Source: Intestinicryptomonas porci (GTDB taxonomy: Bacteria > Verrucomicrobiota > Verrucomicrobiia > Opitutales > Intestinicryptomonadaceae). From it: a stretch of DNA of 64,000 nucleotides. Within the stretch, counting starts at the first letter, position 1. Every line of letters starts with the position of its first letter. Positions 1-7,815 of the stretch are shown one piece after another. The notes beneath the pieces were generated by a model. That model was not told where the DNA came from. It saw only the letters and a program-made list of their open reading frames with translations, and did no database searches. The position numbers and the translations under genes are program-made. Where the stretch lies: contig NZ_JALBUT010000005.1 in assembly GCF_033971905.1 (NCBI RefSeq), positions 124,001-188,000 on the forward strand. The letters are read 5' to 3'.

Positions 1-354
1 GGGCTTGTCCACAAAGAAGTCTTTGCCCGCGCTTAAAACTTTTTTCCCCATGTCGAAGCGTTTTGCGGGTATTCCCGCATTGGCAACCAGCTTAATTTCG
101 GGGTCTGATAATATTTCTTCAAGTGAGCTTGCGGCTTTTATAAACGAGAAGCGTTTTTGAAATTCCGCGATTTTGTTTTTATCGAAATCCCAGACGTATT
201 TGCATTCCGCGCCCGTTGAAAGCATGCCTTGGGTCATCGCGTATATATGTCCGTGGTCAAGCCCTGCCGCCGCAAATTTCAATTCGCCGTCTTTTACGAC
301 TTTTCGGCTTCCGCCGTCGGGAACATAATCGTATCCTGTCGCGTGTTTTTGCAT
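1..354 (-). CDS. Gfo/Idh/MocA family oxidoreductase, partial (runs off left edge)
   Basis: The first 118 codons are present; the frame stays open to base 1, so the C-terminal part lies outside the window. The protein has no signal peptide. An N-terminal Rossmann-type stretch (FAAAGLDHGHIYAMTQG, about residues 27-43) is followed by a pattern of acidic residue, strand and IPAKRFDMGKKVLSAGKDFFVDKP-like end, which matches the conserved (E/D)KP nicotinamide-site motif of Gfo/Idh/MocA dehydrogenases. The start ATG lies one base after the stop codon of the upstream oxidoreductase gene, so the two are co-transcribed. Family members oxidise or reduce sugars and sugar acids with NAD(P). The uronate-catabolism setting suggests a sugar-acid substrate, but the exact reaction cannot be read from the sequence. 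Confidence 0.8.
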   Translation of the reverse strand, partial: MQKHATGYDYVPDGGSRKVVKDGELKFAAAGLDHGHIYAMTQGMLSTGAECKYVWDFDKNKIAEFQKRFSFIKAASSLEEILSDPEIKLVANAGIPAKRFDMGKKVLSAGKDFFVDKP

Positions 355-355
355 T

Positions 356-1501
356 TTAGCGGAATGATTTTTTGAAGTCCAAGATGAAATCTTTGCGCAC
401 CTCTTTACGAAGTTCGCTCGACGCCTGTTTTTCTGCGAGAATTTTTGCATACAATTCATCGTCGAACGGAACGGGAATTTCCGAATTTTTAAACGACGAA
501 AGAAGCATTGCGTTTGCAAGAGTAAGAGACAGCACGCCCTGCGAGGCGTCGTAATCGCACTTTGACTTGCCAAGGCACGCCGAAACAAAGTTGTTCATGA
601 CTTCCGCGTGCTGCCCGCCTTTGCCTTCAAACTCTTCCACTGTTTCAACCGTTTCGGGAGTGCCGAAAGCGTACTTTGTGTCAAGCGTAAACTCGCGTAG
701 CGAACCGCCAACAAACTTGTGGATTTTAAGCTTGCCGTCTTCGGAGACAACGTAGGCTTTGTCGCCCGAAATTTCAAATCTGTTTGATCCGGGGTGCTCT
801 CCGCTTGAAGTTATGAAAGTAGCCGTCATGTTTTCGGGGTATTCCATATAGCAGGTCACTTCGTCTTCCACTTCAATATTGTGGTATTTGCCGAACTTGC
901 ACCACGCTCTGAGCGACTGCGGCAAGCCGAAAATCCACGCAAAAGCGTCGATGTTGTGGATTGCCTGATTTATGAGCACTCCGCCCGCTTCGCCTTTCCA
1001 AAGCCCGCGCCATGCGCTCATGTCAAAGTAAATCTGGGGTCTGAACCAGTTTGTCATGTTCCACGACACCCTGTTTACCTTGCCGATTTCTCCCGAAGAA
1101 ACCATCTCTTTTATGCGCTTGTAAATCGGAGTTGTGCGTTGGTTTAACATGACGGCGCAAATTTTTCCGCAGTCTTTCGCGAGGGCTTCCAACTTCTTTG
1201 CATCGGCAGTGCAAAGCGATATCGGCTTTTCGACAAGGACATTTTTGCCTGCAAGCAGGCATTTTTTCGCAAGCTCAAAGTGAGTGAAAGAGGGGGTTGC
1301 GATAACGATTGCGTCCGCGCCCCCTTCTTTTATCATCTGGTCGATGTCTGAGTAAAACGGGATATCGGCGATTTTAGGATTGTCCACTTTGCGCATGTCG
1401 CACACGCATGAAAGTTCGGCATCTTTTACCGCGCCCGAAGTCAGATTGTCGATGTGAAGCGAGCCTATCGGCCCCAAGCCTATTAAACCAATTTTCAGCA
1501 T
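356..1501 (-). CDS. Gfo/Idh/MocA family NAD(P)-dependent oxidoreductase
   Basis: A 381-residue cytosolic dehydrogenase. The Rossmann fold begins at residues 4-13 with the GLIGLGPIG nucleotide-binding loop, and the family EKP motif is at residues 91-93 (VLVEKPIS). A long C-terminal alpha/beta substrate domain follows, containing a GGVLINQAIHNID segment that is typical of the active-site His region. The start is well supported: AGGAGG lies five bases before the ATG (plus-strand positions 1507-1512). The gene sits 21 bases downstream of uxaC and one base upstream of a second family member, which gives a three-gene operon. In this context it is likely to act on a hexuronate or an aldonate intermediate, possibly doing the reduction that UxuB or UxaB would do. 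That role is inference. Confidence 0.88.
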   Translation of the reverse strand: MLKIGLIGLGPIGSLHIDNLTSGAVKDAELSCVCDMRKVDNPKIADIPFYSDIDQMIKEGGADAIVIATPSFTHFELAKKCLLAGKNVLVEKPISLCTADAKKLEALAKDCGKICAVMLNQRTTPIYKRIKEMVSSGEIGKVNRVSWNMTNWFRPQIYFDMSAWRGLWKGEAGGVLINQAIHNIDAFAWIFGLPQSLRAWCKFGKYHNIEVEDEVTCYMEYPENMTATFITSSGEHPGSNRFEISGDKAYVVSEDGKLKIHKFVGGSLREFTLDTKYAFGTPETVETVEEFEGKGGQHAEVMNNFVSACLGKSKCDYDASQGVLSLTLANAMLLSSFKNSEIPVPFDDELYAKILAEKQASSELRKEVRKDFILDFKKSFR

Positions 1502-1506
1502 GTTTT

Positions 1507-1512
1507 CCTCCT
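1507..1512 (-). promoter_or_regulatory. Strong ribosome binding site before the Gfo/Idh/MocA gene
   Basis: On the minus strand the sequence reads AGGAGG, then AAAAC, then ATG. This is one of the few perfect Shine-Dalgarno sites in the window. It fixes the start of the downstream oxidoreductase within the uxaC operon. Confidence 0.75.
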
Positions 1513-1522
1513 GTAAGTTGTA

Positions 1523-2926
1523 TTAGAATTTGAAATAGTTTGCGGCGTTGTTGTATGATATGTCGGAAACCATTTGACCGACAAGCTCCAAATCGTTCGG
1601 CAAAATGCCCTTTTCCATTTCGTCTCCCAAGAGATTGCACAAAATTCTGCGGTAATATTCGTGGCGCGAGTAGGAAAGGAATGAGCGCGAGTCTGTGAGC
1701 ATTCCCACAAACCTGCTTAAAAGTCCGAGGGAAGAAAGGGCTTCCGTCTGTTTTTTCATACCGTCAATCTGGTCCAAGAACCACCATCCCGCGCCGTATT
1801 GGATTTTTCCCGGGCAGAGACTGTCTTGGAAATTTCCCGCCATCGTAGCGAGCATTTCAGTGTCTTTCGGGTGCAGATTGTAAAGAATTGTTTTGCCGAG
1901 CGCGTCCATCGAATTCAGATTGTCCAAGTGCTTTGAAAGCGGAAGCGCGAAATTTGCTTCTCCGATTGAGTCAAAACCCGTGTCAACCCCGATGGATTTT
2001 AGCATTTTTGCGTTATTGTTGCGCATTGGCCCTATGTGGAGCTGGCGAGTCCAGCCGCAGTCGTAGTCCATAATCGCGCACTGCGTTAAAACCGCGCTTT
2101 TAAACTGCGCAAGCTCTTTTTCGGAAACGGGCTTTCCCGACATGGCGGTTTTTAAAATTGCGTCCAATTCGCTTTCGGAAGCCTCTTCGTGCCAGAGGGT
2201 GGGAACGCCGTTGTCGGACATTCGGCAACCCATTGAGTGGAAATAGTCGTGGCGGTTTTTGAGAGCCGCAATCAGGTCTTCAAATTTTTCGATTTCAATG
2301 TTTGCGCTTTCGCCAAGCTCTTTCATGTATGAGGCAAAAGCTTGCGGAGCTTCTACCGAATGCGCCTTGTCGGGGCGGAAAGTCGGCAGGACTTTTACGC
2401 CGATGTTTTCTTTTGCTATTTGCTTATGGTATTTCAAGTCGCTTGCGGGGTCGTCGGTGGTGCATACGGTTTTTACGTCGTAGGCGACTTTCATGCACTT
2501 TCTCGCGCCAAGCCCGTTTTGCAGGACTTCGTTTGCGCGGCTCCAAATTTCGTCGGATGTTTTCGGGCTTAGCAGAACGTCGTCTATGCCGAAAAAGCGC
2601 GCGAGTTCAAGATGGGTCCAGTGGTAGATGGGATTTCTCAAAAGTTTTGGCATTGTTTCCGCGAATTTTTCAAACTTTTCGCGGTCTGAGGCGTCGCCTG
2701 TTATGAATTTTTCGTCAATGCCGTTTGAGCGCATTGCGCGCCACTTGTAGTGGTCGCCGCCCAAAAAAACTTGGGCGATGTTTTCCCAGTGCTTGTCTTC
2801 GGCAATCTCCTGTGGAGGGAGATGGCAGTGGAAGTCTATGATGGGCATCGGTTTTGCGTATTTGAAATACAGCTCTTTCGATGTTTCGTTTAGCAAAAGA
2901 AAATTGTCGTTTATAAAATGTACCAT
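1523..2926 (-). CDS. uxaC: Glucuronate/uronate isomerase
   Basis: About 467 residues, the normal UxaC length. It isomerises D-glucuronate to D-fructuronate or D-galacturonate to D-tagaturonate, the first cytosolic step of hexuronate breakdown. It belongs to the amidohydrolase-like TIM-barrel group: the N-terminal PIIDFHCHLPP motif carries the metal-site His residues (33 and 35). Conserved UxaC stretches include LGGDHYKWRAMR, PIYHWTHLEL, TTDDPASDL and the C-terminal SRHEYYRRILCNL. An in-frame GTG two codons upstream would add two residues, but the ATG at 2926 gives the more usual start. It is the first gene of the minus-strand operon and is divergent from the LacI regulator, with a palindromic operator candidate between them. 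Confidence 0.95.
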   Translation of the reverse strand: MVHFINDNFLLLNETSKELYFKYAKPMPIIDFHCHLPPQEIAEDKHWENIAQVFLGGDHYKWRAMRSNGIDEKFITGDASDREKFEKFAETMPKLLRNPIYHWTHLELARFFGIDDVLLSPKTSDEIWSRANEVLQNGLGARKCMKVAYDVKTVCTTDDPASDLKYHKQIAKENIGVKVLPTFRPDKAHSVEAPQAFASYMKELGESANIEIEKFEDLIAALKNRHDYFHSMGCRMSDNGVPTLWHEEASESELDAILKTAMSGKPVSEKELAQFKSAVLTQCAIMDYDCGWTRQLHIGPMRNNNAKMLKSIGVDTGFDSIGEANFALPLSKHLDNLNSMDALGKTILYNLHPKDTEMLATMAGNFQDSLCPGKIQYGAGWWFLDQIDGMKKQTEALSSLGLLSRFVGMLTDSRSFLSYSRHEYYRRILCNLLGDEMEKGILPNDLELVGQMVSDISYNNAANYFKF

Positions 2927-2949
2927 AAGCACTTTTCATAATCTCATTC

Positions 2950-2969
2950 GATTGAACACTTAGTCAATC
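2950..2969. promoter_or_regulatory. Candidate LacI-family operator between uxaC and its regulator
   Basis: A 20-bp inverted repeat, GATTGA-N8-TCAATC, with perfect 6-base arms lies in the 114-bp gap between divergent uxaC and the LacI-type gene. On the minus strand it overlaps a TTGACT hexamer, which could be a -35 box for uxaC. The size and symmetry fit a LacI-family dimer site. Assignment to this regulator is inferred from position only. Confidence 0.45.
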
Positions 2970-3040
2970 TTTTTTATTTAAAAACTCGACAAAACGCGCC
3001 CGCTTTTGCAGAATGAGGAAAATTTATATATTTAGTCTGT

Positions 3041-4021
3041 ATGAAAGTCACGCAAAAAGACATAGCGAAAAAATTGGGAGTTTCAACCTCTTTGGTTTCG
3101 AGGGTTCTGTCGGGCAGGGCGGAAGAAATCGGCATAAGAAGCGAAATCATCAAAGAAGTTGAAAGCCTTGCAAAAAAGATGAACTATGTTCCGAGCCTTG
3201 CTGCGCTTTCCTTGAAAGGCAAAAAGAGCGCGACAATCGGGGTGGTGGTTTACGACTTTTACGACCCATTTTTTACGAAGGTGATAGGCGAGCTTCAAAA
3301 AGTCGCAAACGATGAAAATTTCTCAATACTTTTGGTGGGGCTTACAAACCGCTCCGTTTCCGAGCAGAGTTTGCGCCCGCTTTACAAGCACAATGTTGAC
3401 GGCATCATAATCGTCGGTTCATACGGCAACATGTCGTGGCTTTCAGATTTCAAGGAAATCCCAATTGCAAGAATCGGGCACGGGGAGGACGGCGAGTTGA
3501 AGCTTTCGGCGTCGGTTGACGAAAATTTGGCGATGAACTCAATCAGAAGCCATCTTTTGGAGCAAAAAGTTTCAAAAGTTGTTTTTGCCCGCCGAAACAC
3601 ATCCATCCATTCCCGAAGGGAAACGGCATTTTTAAATTCTTTCACCGGTGAAAGGTTCGCGCAGGCGTATTCGCTAAACAGCCTTTGCGAAAACGATATG
3701 GATTCGGGCGTCGATTTGGCTGAAATAATCTTGAAAAAGGGCGATTTGCCCGACGCCGTTGTCTGCGCTTCCGACGTCATTGCAATGAGCATAATAAAAC
3801 GCTTTGCACAGGCGGGTATTCGCGTTCCGCATGATATTCTGATAACCGGTTTTGACGATATTTCAACTTCCGCATGCTTTATGCCGTCCATCACGTCCTA
3901 CCGACAGTCTGTTGACATAGCGGTGCGCAAGGCGTTCTACGCAGTCGCGAAAGGACAGGGCAACGGGCATTTCGATTGCGAGGGCGAACTGGTTATCCGC
4001 ACATCTTCTGTAAGAAGCTGA
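3041..4021 (+). CDS. LacI/GalR family transcriptional regulator
   Basis: A 326-residue repressor-type protein. The N-terminal helix-turn-helix (residues 3-28, VTQKDIAKKLGVSTSLVSRVL) is the classic LacI DNA-binding signature. The hinge helix (YVPSLAALSLKGKKS) and a periplasmic-binding-protein-like effector domain (about 65-326) follow, with family motifs DGIIIVGS, PDAVVCASDVIAMSI and ITGFDDI. It is divergent from uxaC and followed by kdgK and eda, so it most likely controls this uronate pathway in response to a sugar acid such as KDG. The ligand is inferred. Confidence 0.92.
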   Translation: MKVTQKDIAKKLGVSTSLVSRVLSGRAEEIGIRSEIIKEVESLAKKMNYVPSLAALSLKGKKSATIGVVVYDFYDPFFTKVIGELQKVANDENFSILLVGLTNRSVSEQSLRPLYKHNVDGIIIVGSYGNMSWLSDFKEIPIARIGHGEDGELKLSASVDENLAMNSIRSHLLEQKVSKVVFARRNTSIHSRRETAFLNSFTGERFAQAYSLNSLCENDMDSGVDLAEIILKKGDLPDAVVCASDVIAMSIIKRFAQAGIRVPHDILITGFDDISTSACFMPSITSYRQSVDIAVRKAFYAVAKGQGNGHFDCEGELVIRTSSVRS

Positions 4022-4108
4022 TTTCTGAGCTTTCGATTTTTTAAAAAATGCTTGTGTTTTTTGTCTTTTTTGAAAATCTTTAAACTCATTAACAAAAAAA
4101 TTACCAAT

Positions 4109-5203
4109 ATGATTAAAGTTAAGTCCTCAAACGATTGCAAATACGATATTTTGTCTCTTGGCGAAGTGATGCTGCGCCTCGACCCGGGCGATACGCGCAC
4201 GCGCATTGCCCGCAGTTTCACCGCGTGGGAAGGCGGCGGAGAATACAACGTTGCAAGGGGCTTGCGCCGCTGTTTCGGGCTTAGGGCTGCTCTTGCGAGC
4301 GCGTTTGTCGAAAACGAAATCGGCTATTTGCTTGAAGACTTCATCTTGCAGGGCGGCGTTGACATGAAATACGTCAAGTGGTTTGAAAGCGACGGCGTAG
4401 GCAAAAACGTGCGCAATCCATTGAACTTCACCGAGCGCGGCTTCGGCGTGCGCGGTGCGGTGGGCTGTTCCGACCGCGGCAATTCCGCATGCTCTAAATT
4501 AAAGGCGGGCGACTTCGATTGGGAAAAAATCTTCGGCGAAGACGGCGTAAGATGGCTCCATACGGGCGGGATTTTTGCGGCTCTTTCCGAAACAGCCCCC
4601 GAAGTCGTTATTGAAGCCATGAAAGCCGCGCGCAAACACGGCACCGTGATTTCATACGACTTGAATTACCGCCCGTCGCTTTGGAAGAGCGTCGGCGGGC
4701 ACGCAAAGGCTCAGGAAGTCAACAAGGAAATCGCAAAATACGTCGATGTCATGATTGGCAACGAAGAGGACTTCACCGCATGCTTGGGCTTTGAAGTTGA
4801 AGGCTTGGGCGCGGACGTATCGAACGTTCAGGTTGAGTCCTTCAAAAAAATGATAGGGCAGGTCGTGAAAGCCTATCCGAATTTCAAGGCTATCGGCACA
4901 ACCTTGCGCGAAGTAAAGAGCGCGACCGTAAACGATTGGAGCGCAATCTGCTGGCATGGCGGCGAATTTTTTGAATCTAAAAAACGCCCCGGACTTGAAA
5001 TCTTCGACAGGGTAGGCGGCGGCGACAGCTTCGCTTCGGGCTTCATTTACGGGCTTATGGAGCTTGGCGACCCGCAAATGGCGGTCGATTTCGGCGCGGC
5101 GCACGGAGCCTTGGCAATGACTACCCCCGGCGACACATCGTCAGCCCGCCTCGCGGAAGTCAAGAAACTCGCAAGCGGCGGTTCGGCGCGCGTGCAAAGA
5201 TAA
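4109..5203 (+). CDS. kdgK: 2-dehydro-3-deoxygluconokinase (PfkB family sugar kinase)
   Basis: 364 residues from the ATG at 4109. An upstream in-frame start at 4052 would add 19 residues with no family resemblance and is rejected. It phosphorylates 2-keto-3-deoxygluconate to KDPG with ATP. PfkB features visible are the substrate-binding GGGEYNVARGL near the N-terminus and the C-terminal DRVGGGDSFASGF signature with the catalytic Asp at about residue 306. The more common GAGD anion hole reads GGGD here. The neighbours (KDPG aldolase 14 bases downstream, LacI regulator upstream, uxaC divergent) strongly support KDG over other sugars. Confidence 0.88.
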   Translation: MIKVKSSNDCKYDILSLGEVMLRLDPGDTRTRIARSFTAWEGGGEYNVARGLRRCFGLRAALASAFVENEIGYLLEDFILQGGVDMKYVKWFESDGVGKNVRNPLNFTERGFGVRGAVGCSDRGNSACSKLKAGDFDWEKIFGEDGVRWLHTGGIFAALSETAPEVVIEAMKAARKHGTVISYDLNYRPSLWKSVGGHAKAQEVNKEIAKYVDVMIGNEEDFTACLGFEVEGLGADVSNVQVESFKKMIGQVVKAYPNFKAIGTTLREVKSATVNDWSAICWHGGEFFESKKRPGLEIFDRVGGGDSFASGFIYGLMELGDPQMAVDFGAAHGALAMTTPGDTSSARLAEVKKLASGGSARVQR

Positions 5204-5217
5204 TTTGAAAGGCAGTT

Positions 5218-5853
5218 ATGGCAAATATTCGCAAAATTATTGAAGAAAAGAAAATCATCGCGGTTTTGACAATCGACAACGCAAAAGACGCAGTGCCTGT
5301 CGCAAATGCGCTGAAAGCGGGCGGCGTTACGGCAATCGAACTTACCCTGCGCACCCCTGCTGCATTGGAGGCAATCCGCAGAATACGCGGGGAAGTCGAA
5401 GGCGTGACCGTCGCGGCGGGAACGGTTTTGAAGCCCGAACAGGTAAAGCAAGTGGTTGAAGCAGGCGCAGACTTCGCTGTGTCGCCGGGCATCAATCCGC
5501 GCGTAGTTAAGGCGGCGCAAGATGCGGGACTGTTCTTCGGACCCGGCATTATGACGCCTTCGGAAATCGAAATGGCATTGGAGTTGGATTGCACTCTCCT
5601 TAAATTCTTCCCCGCAGGGACAACGGGCGGCTTGAAACACCTAAACGCAATGGCGGCTCCCTATAAACACTTGGGCGTAAAATTCATACCGCTTGGCGGC
5701 ATTACCTGCGCAAACGTAAAGGAAATCCTTTCCGACAAACTGATAGCAGGCGTGGGCGGCTCTTGGCTTGCAAAGCCCGACGTCATCAACAGCGGCAACT
5801 TCGCCGAAATCGAACGTCTCGCCCGCGAAGTAACAGAAGTCATCAAAGGTTGA
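5218..5853 (+). CDS. eda: KDPG/KHG aldolase
   Basis: A 211-residue class I aldolase. It splits 2-keto-3-deoxy-6-phosphogluconate into pyruvate and glyceraldehyde-3-phosphate, the last step of uronate breakdown and of the Entner-Doudoroff route. The catalytic Glu lies in IELTLRTP (about E41) and the Schiff-base Lys in LLKFFPAG (about K129). The phosphate-binding IPLGGI and GVGGSWL segments are intact. AAAGGC precedes the ATG at good spacing. It follows kdgK by 14 bases and ends at a strong terminator, so it closes the regulator-kinase-aldolase transcription unit. Confidence 0.95.
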   Translation: MANIRKIIEEKKIIAVLTIDNAKDAVPVANALKAGGVTAIELTLRTPAALEAIRRIRGEVEGVTVAAGTVLKPEQVKQVVEAGADFAVSPGINPRVVKAAQDAGLFFGPGIMTPSEIEMALELDCTLLKFFPAGTTGGLKHLNAMAAPYKHLGVKFIPLGGITCANVKEILSDKLIAGVGGSWLAKPDVINSGNFAEIERLAREVTEVIKG

Positions 5854-5874
5854 ATTCTGCCTTTTAAAACTTTT

Positions 5875-5905
5875 AATGCGCACCTAAACAGTGCGCATTT
5901 TTTTT
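5875..5905 (+). terminator. Rho-independent terminator after eda
   Basis: AATGCGCAC and GTGCGCATT form a perfect 9-bp stem around a 7-nt loop (CTAAACA). A run of T follows to 5905. It ends the uronate unit 22 bases after the eda stop. Confidence 0.9.
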
Positions 5906-5992
5906 GTGCGATTTGTTTTCTTTTACTTGATAAATTAGCATCAAACTTTGACTTTATCCAAAGAGTAAAACATTATGCAGTCATAAAATATT

Positions 5993-6741
5993 TTATAACT
6001 CCAATTTATCTTTTAGATAATTTATGATTTTTAAATCTTCTTCTTTTGTGCGAGATTTAAAAAAATGATTATCTTGGTTGGTGTGTATGTCTTGTGCGAC
6101 CTCCAAAAGCGTTTTTCCAAACATATCTTTTACGAACAAATTTGGGGAATAATTTTCAACTACATATTTCAGAGTGTCGAAATTTCCAAAACTGACAATA
6201 TTGTGTAATAAAGTATTGTCTTCATCTGGAAGATTTACATCTGCTCCATATTTTTCAACCATTAACTTAATAGCATCGAGATTATTATATGCATGTGGCA
6301 ATAATGATTCTTCAAAACGATCTCCTTTATGGACATCAATCCCGTTAGAAAGCAAGTAATCTAAAATATGCGTATGTCCAAAATAAATTGCTGCCATCGC
6401 AGGATTATACGAACAATCCCAATCGTTAACATCAAATGCGGTCCAAGTTTGTGGATATATTTTACAAGCTCTAAATTCCCACTCTTGCATGCTTCGATAA
6501 AGAAATGCCATTCAGGATAAAGAGATGGTTCTACGCCACAATCTTCTATTAGAAACTTTACTATCATCAAAGAGCCTGCTTTTGATGCATCCATTAAAAC
6601 ATTTCTATCGTTTAAATAGTCTCCATAGAAAGCGTTAAAATCTGCACCTAATGCAATGACATGTTTTACACCTTCAAAATTTGCAGATTGTGCATATTCA
6701 AATAGTTTTTTAGTATAATACTCTTCGTCTTTTATTTGCAT
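5993..6741 (-). pseudogene. Ankyrin-repeat protein, interrupted by a frameshift
   Basis: Two overlapping minus-strand frames together encode one ankyrin protein of about 245 residues. The first (6741 down to about 6440) starts MQIKDEEYYTKKL and holds repeats ending GNLELVKYIHKLG. The second continues with AFDVNDWDCSYNPAMAAIYFGHTHILDYLLSNGIDV and then TLLHNIVSFGNFDTLKYVVENY down to 5993. The two join in the middle of a repeat, so a one-base change near 6435-6450 breaks the frame. There is no homopolymer at the join, which argues somewhat against a simple sequencing slip. The DNA is clearly richer in A+T than its neighbours, which suggests foreign origin. No signal peptide is seen. Ankyrin proteins bind other proteins; the partner is unknown. 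If the shift is a base-calling error, the gene is intact. Confidence 0.7.
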
Positions 6742-6867
6742 TTTGCGCCAAATGATTTTGTTACAAGTTTATTTGTTTGATAAACATATTGTTGTTTTTT
6801 TTATTTTTTGCAATCGCGATGTTTTTTGTTTTACAGGGCGGGGGGAGGCTTGTAGGGTTTGTTTCTT

Positions 6868-7815
6868 ATGAGCGAGGTATTGCGCAGGCTGGTTGAAATG
6901 TCGCCGATGTCGGTTGGCGAATACGTGGATTTTTGTCTTTTCGATTCCGTTTTCGGGTATTACAGGAAGGACAGGTGTCGTGTTGGCAGACGCGGCGATT
7001 TTTACACGGCGTCGTCTTTAAATCCGAAGCTATTTTCCGATCTTTTAAAAGAAGCGTTTTTTAATGTCGCAAAATCGAATTTTCCCGATTTTGAAATTGG
7101 CGATTTCAAATTTTGCGAAATAGGCGCGGAGCCTGAGCTTAATTTGTTTGAAAATTCAAAGGTGCTAAGGATTGGCGAGCCTCTTGATTTGTGCGGCAAT
7201 TTGTTTGTTTTTTCAAACGAGCTTTTGGATGCCCGACCGTTTGACAAGTTTTGTTTTACAGGCGGTGAAGTTTTAAAGCAGTATTGCAGGTTTCAAGAAA
7301 GCGGCAAGGTTGAGATTTTTTACGAAAAAGCATCGGATTTTGAGGCGGAGTATTTGCGCGGGTATTTTGGGGATTTGGACGGCGGATTTACATTGGACTT
7401 TTCTTTTGACGCGCTGGATTTGCTTAAAAAAATATGCCGCCAAAGTTGGAGGGGCGTCTTGATTTTTGCCGACTACTTCCGCACTGTTGAAGAGCTTTTA
7501 AGTTTTGAGTGTGGCACTGCGCGGAGTTATTTCAAGCACGCCGCAACTTCCGACATATTTTCAAACTCTTGCGAATGCGACATAACGTTCAGCCCTGCCG
7601 TGGAGCCGTTTTTGGATATTTTAAAAGCCGAGGGATTTAGCTTTGCGGAGTGCGCTGCGCAGGGGAGTTTTTTCATGAAAAATTCTCAAAATGAAATCAG
7701 GCGCGTGGTTGAAACTGCGGGCGTGTTTTCACCTGAAAAGCGCGCCCTTGCGGAGTTTTTGACACCTCCGCACATGGGCGAGTCTTTCAAGGTTTTATGC
7801 GGCGCGAGGTTTTAA
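6868..7815 (+). CDS. MidA/NDUFAF7-like SAM-dependent methyltransferase
   Basis: About 315 residues. The start is at the ATG at 6868, or at the TTG at 6859, which has GGGGGAGG about ten bases upstream; the choice is unsettled. The family signature near the N-terminus is clear: SVGEYVDFCLFDSVFGYY, then GRRGDFYTASSLNP, matching the (Y)MxxxLYdpxxGYY...GdFxTsp pattern of the SAM-methyltransferase family that includes mitochondrial NDUFAF7. Other matches are FCEIGAEPE and VFSNELLDARPFD. At about 315 residues it is shorter than the usual 350-430, which suggests a compact form. Bacterial substrates are unknown. Its stop codon overlaps that of the convergent addA-like gene. Confidence 0.75.
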   Translation: MSEVLRRLVEMSPMSVGEYVDFCLFDSVFGYYRKDRCRVGRRGDFYTASSLNPKLFSDLLKEAFFNVAKSNFPDFEIGDFKFCEIGAEPELNLFENSKVLRIGEPLDLCGNLFVFSNELLDARPFDKFCFTGGEVLKQYCRFQESGKVEIFYEKASDFEAEYLRGYFGDLDGGFTLDFSFDALDLLKKICRQSWRGVLIFADYFRTVEELLSFECGTARSYFKHAATSDIFSNSCECDITFSPAVEPFLDILKAEGFSFAECAAQGSFFMKNSQNEIRRVVETAGVFSPEKRALAEFLTPPHMGESFKVLCGARF

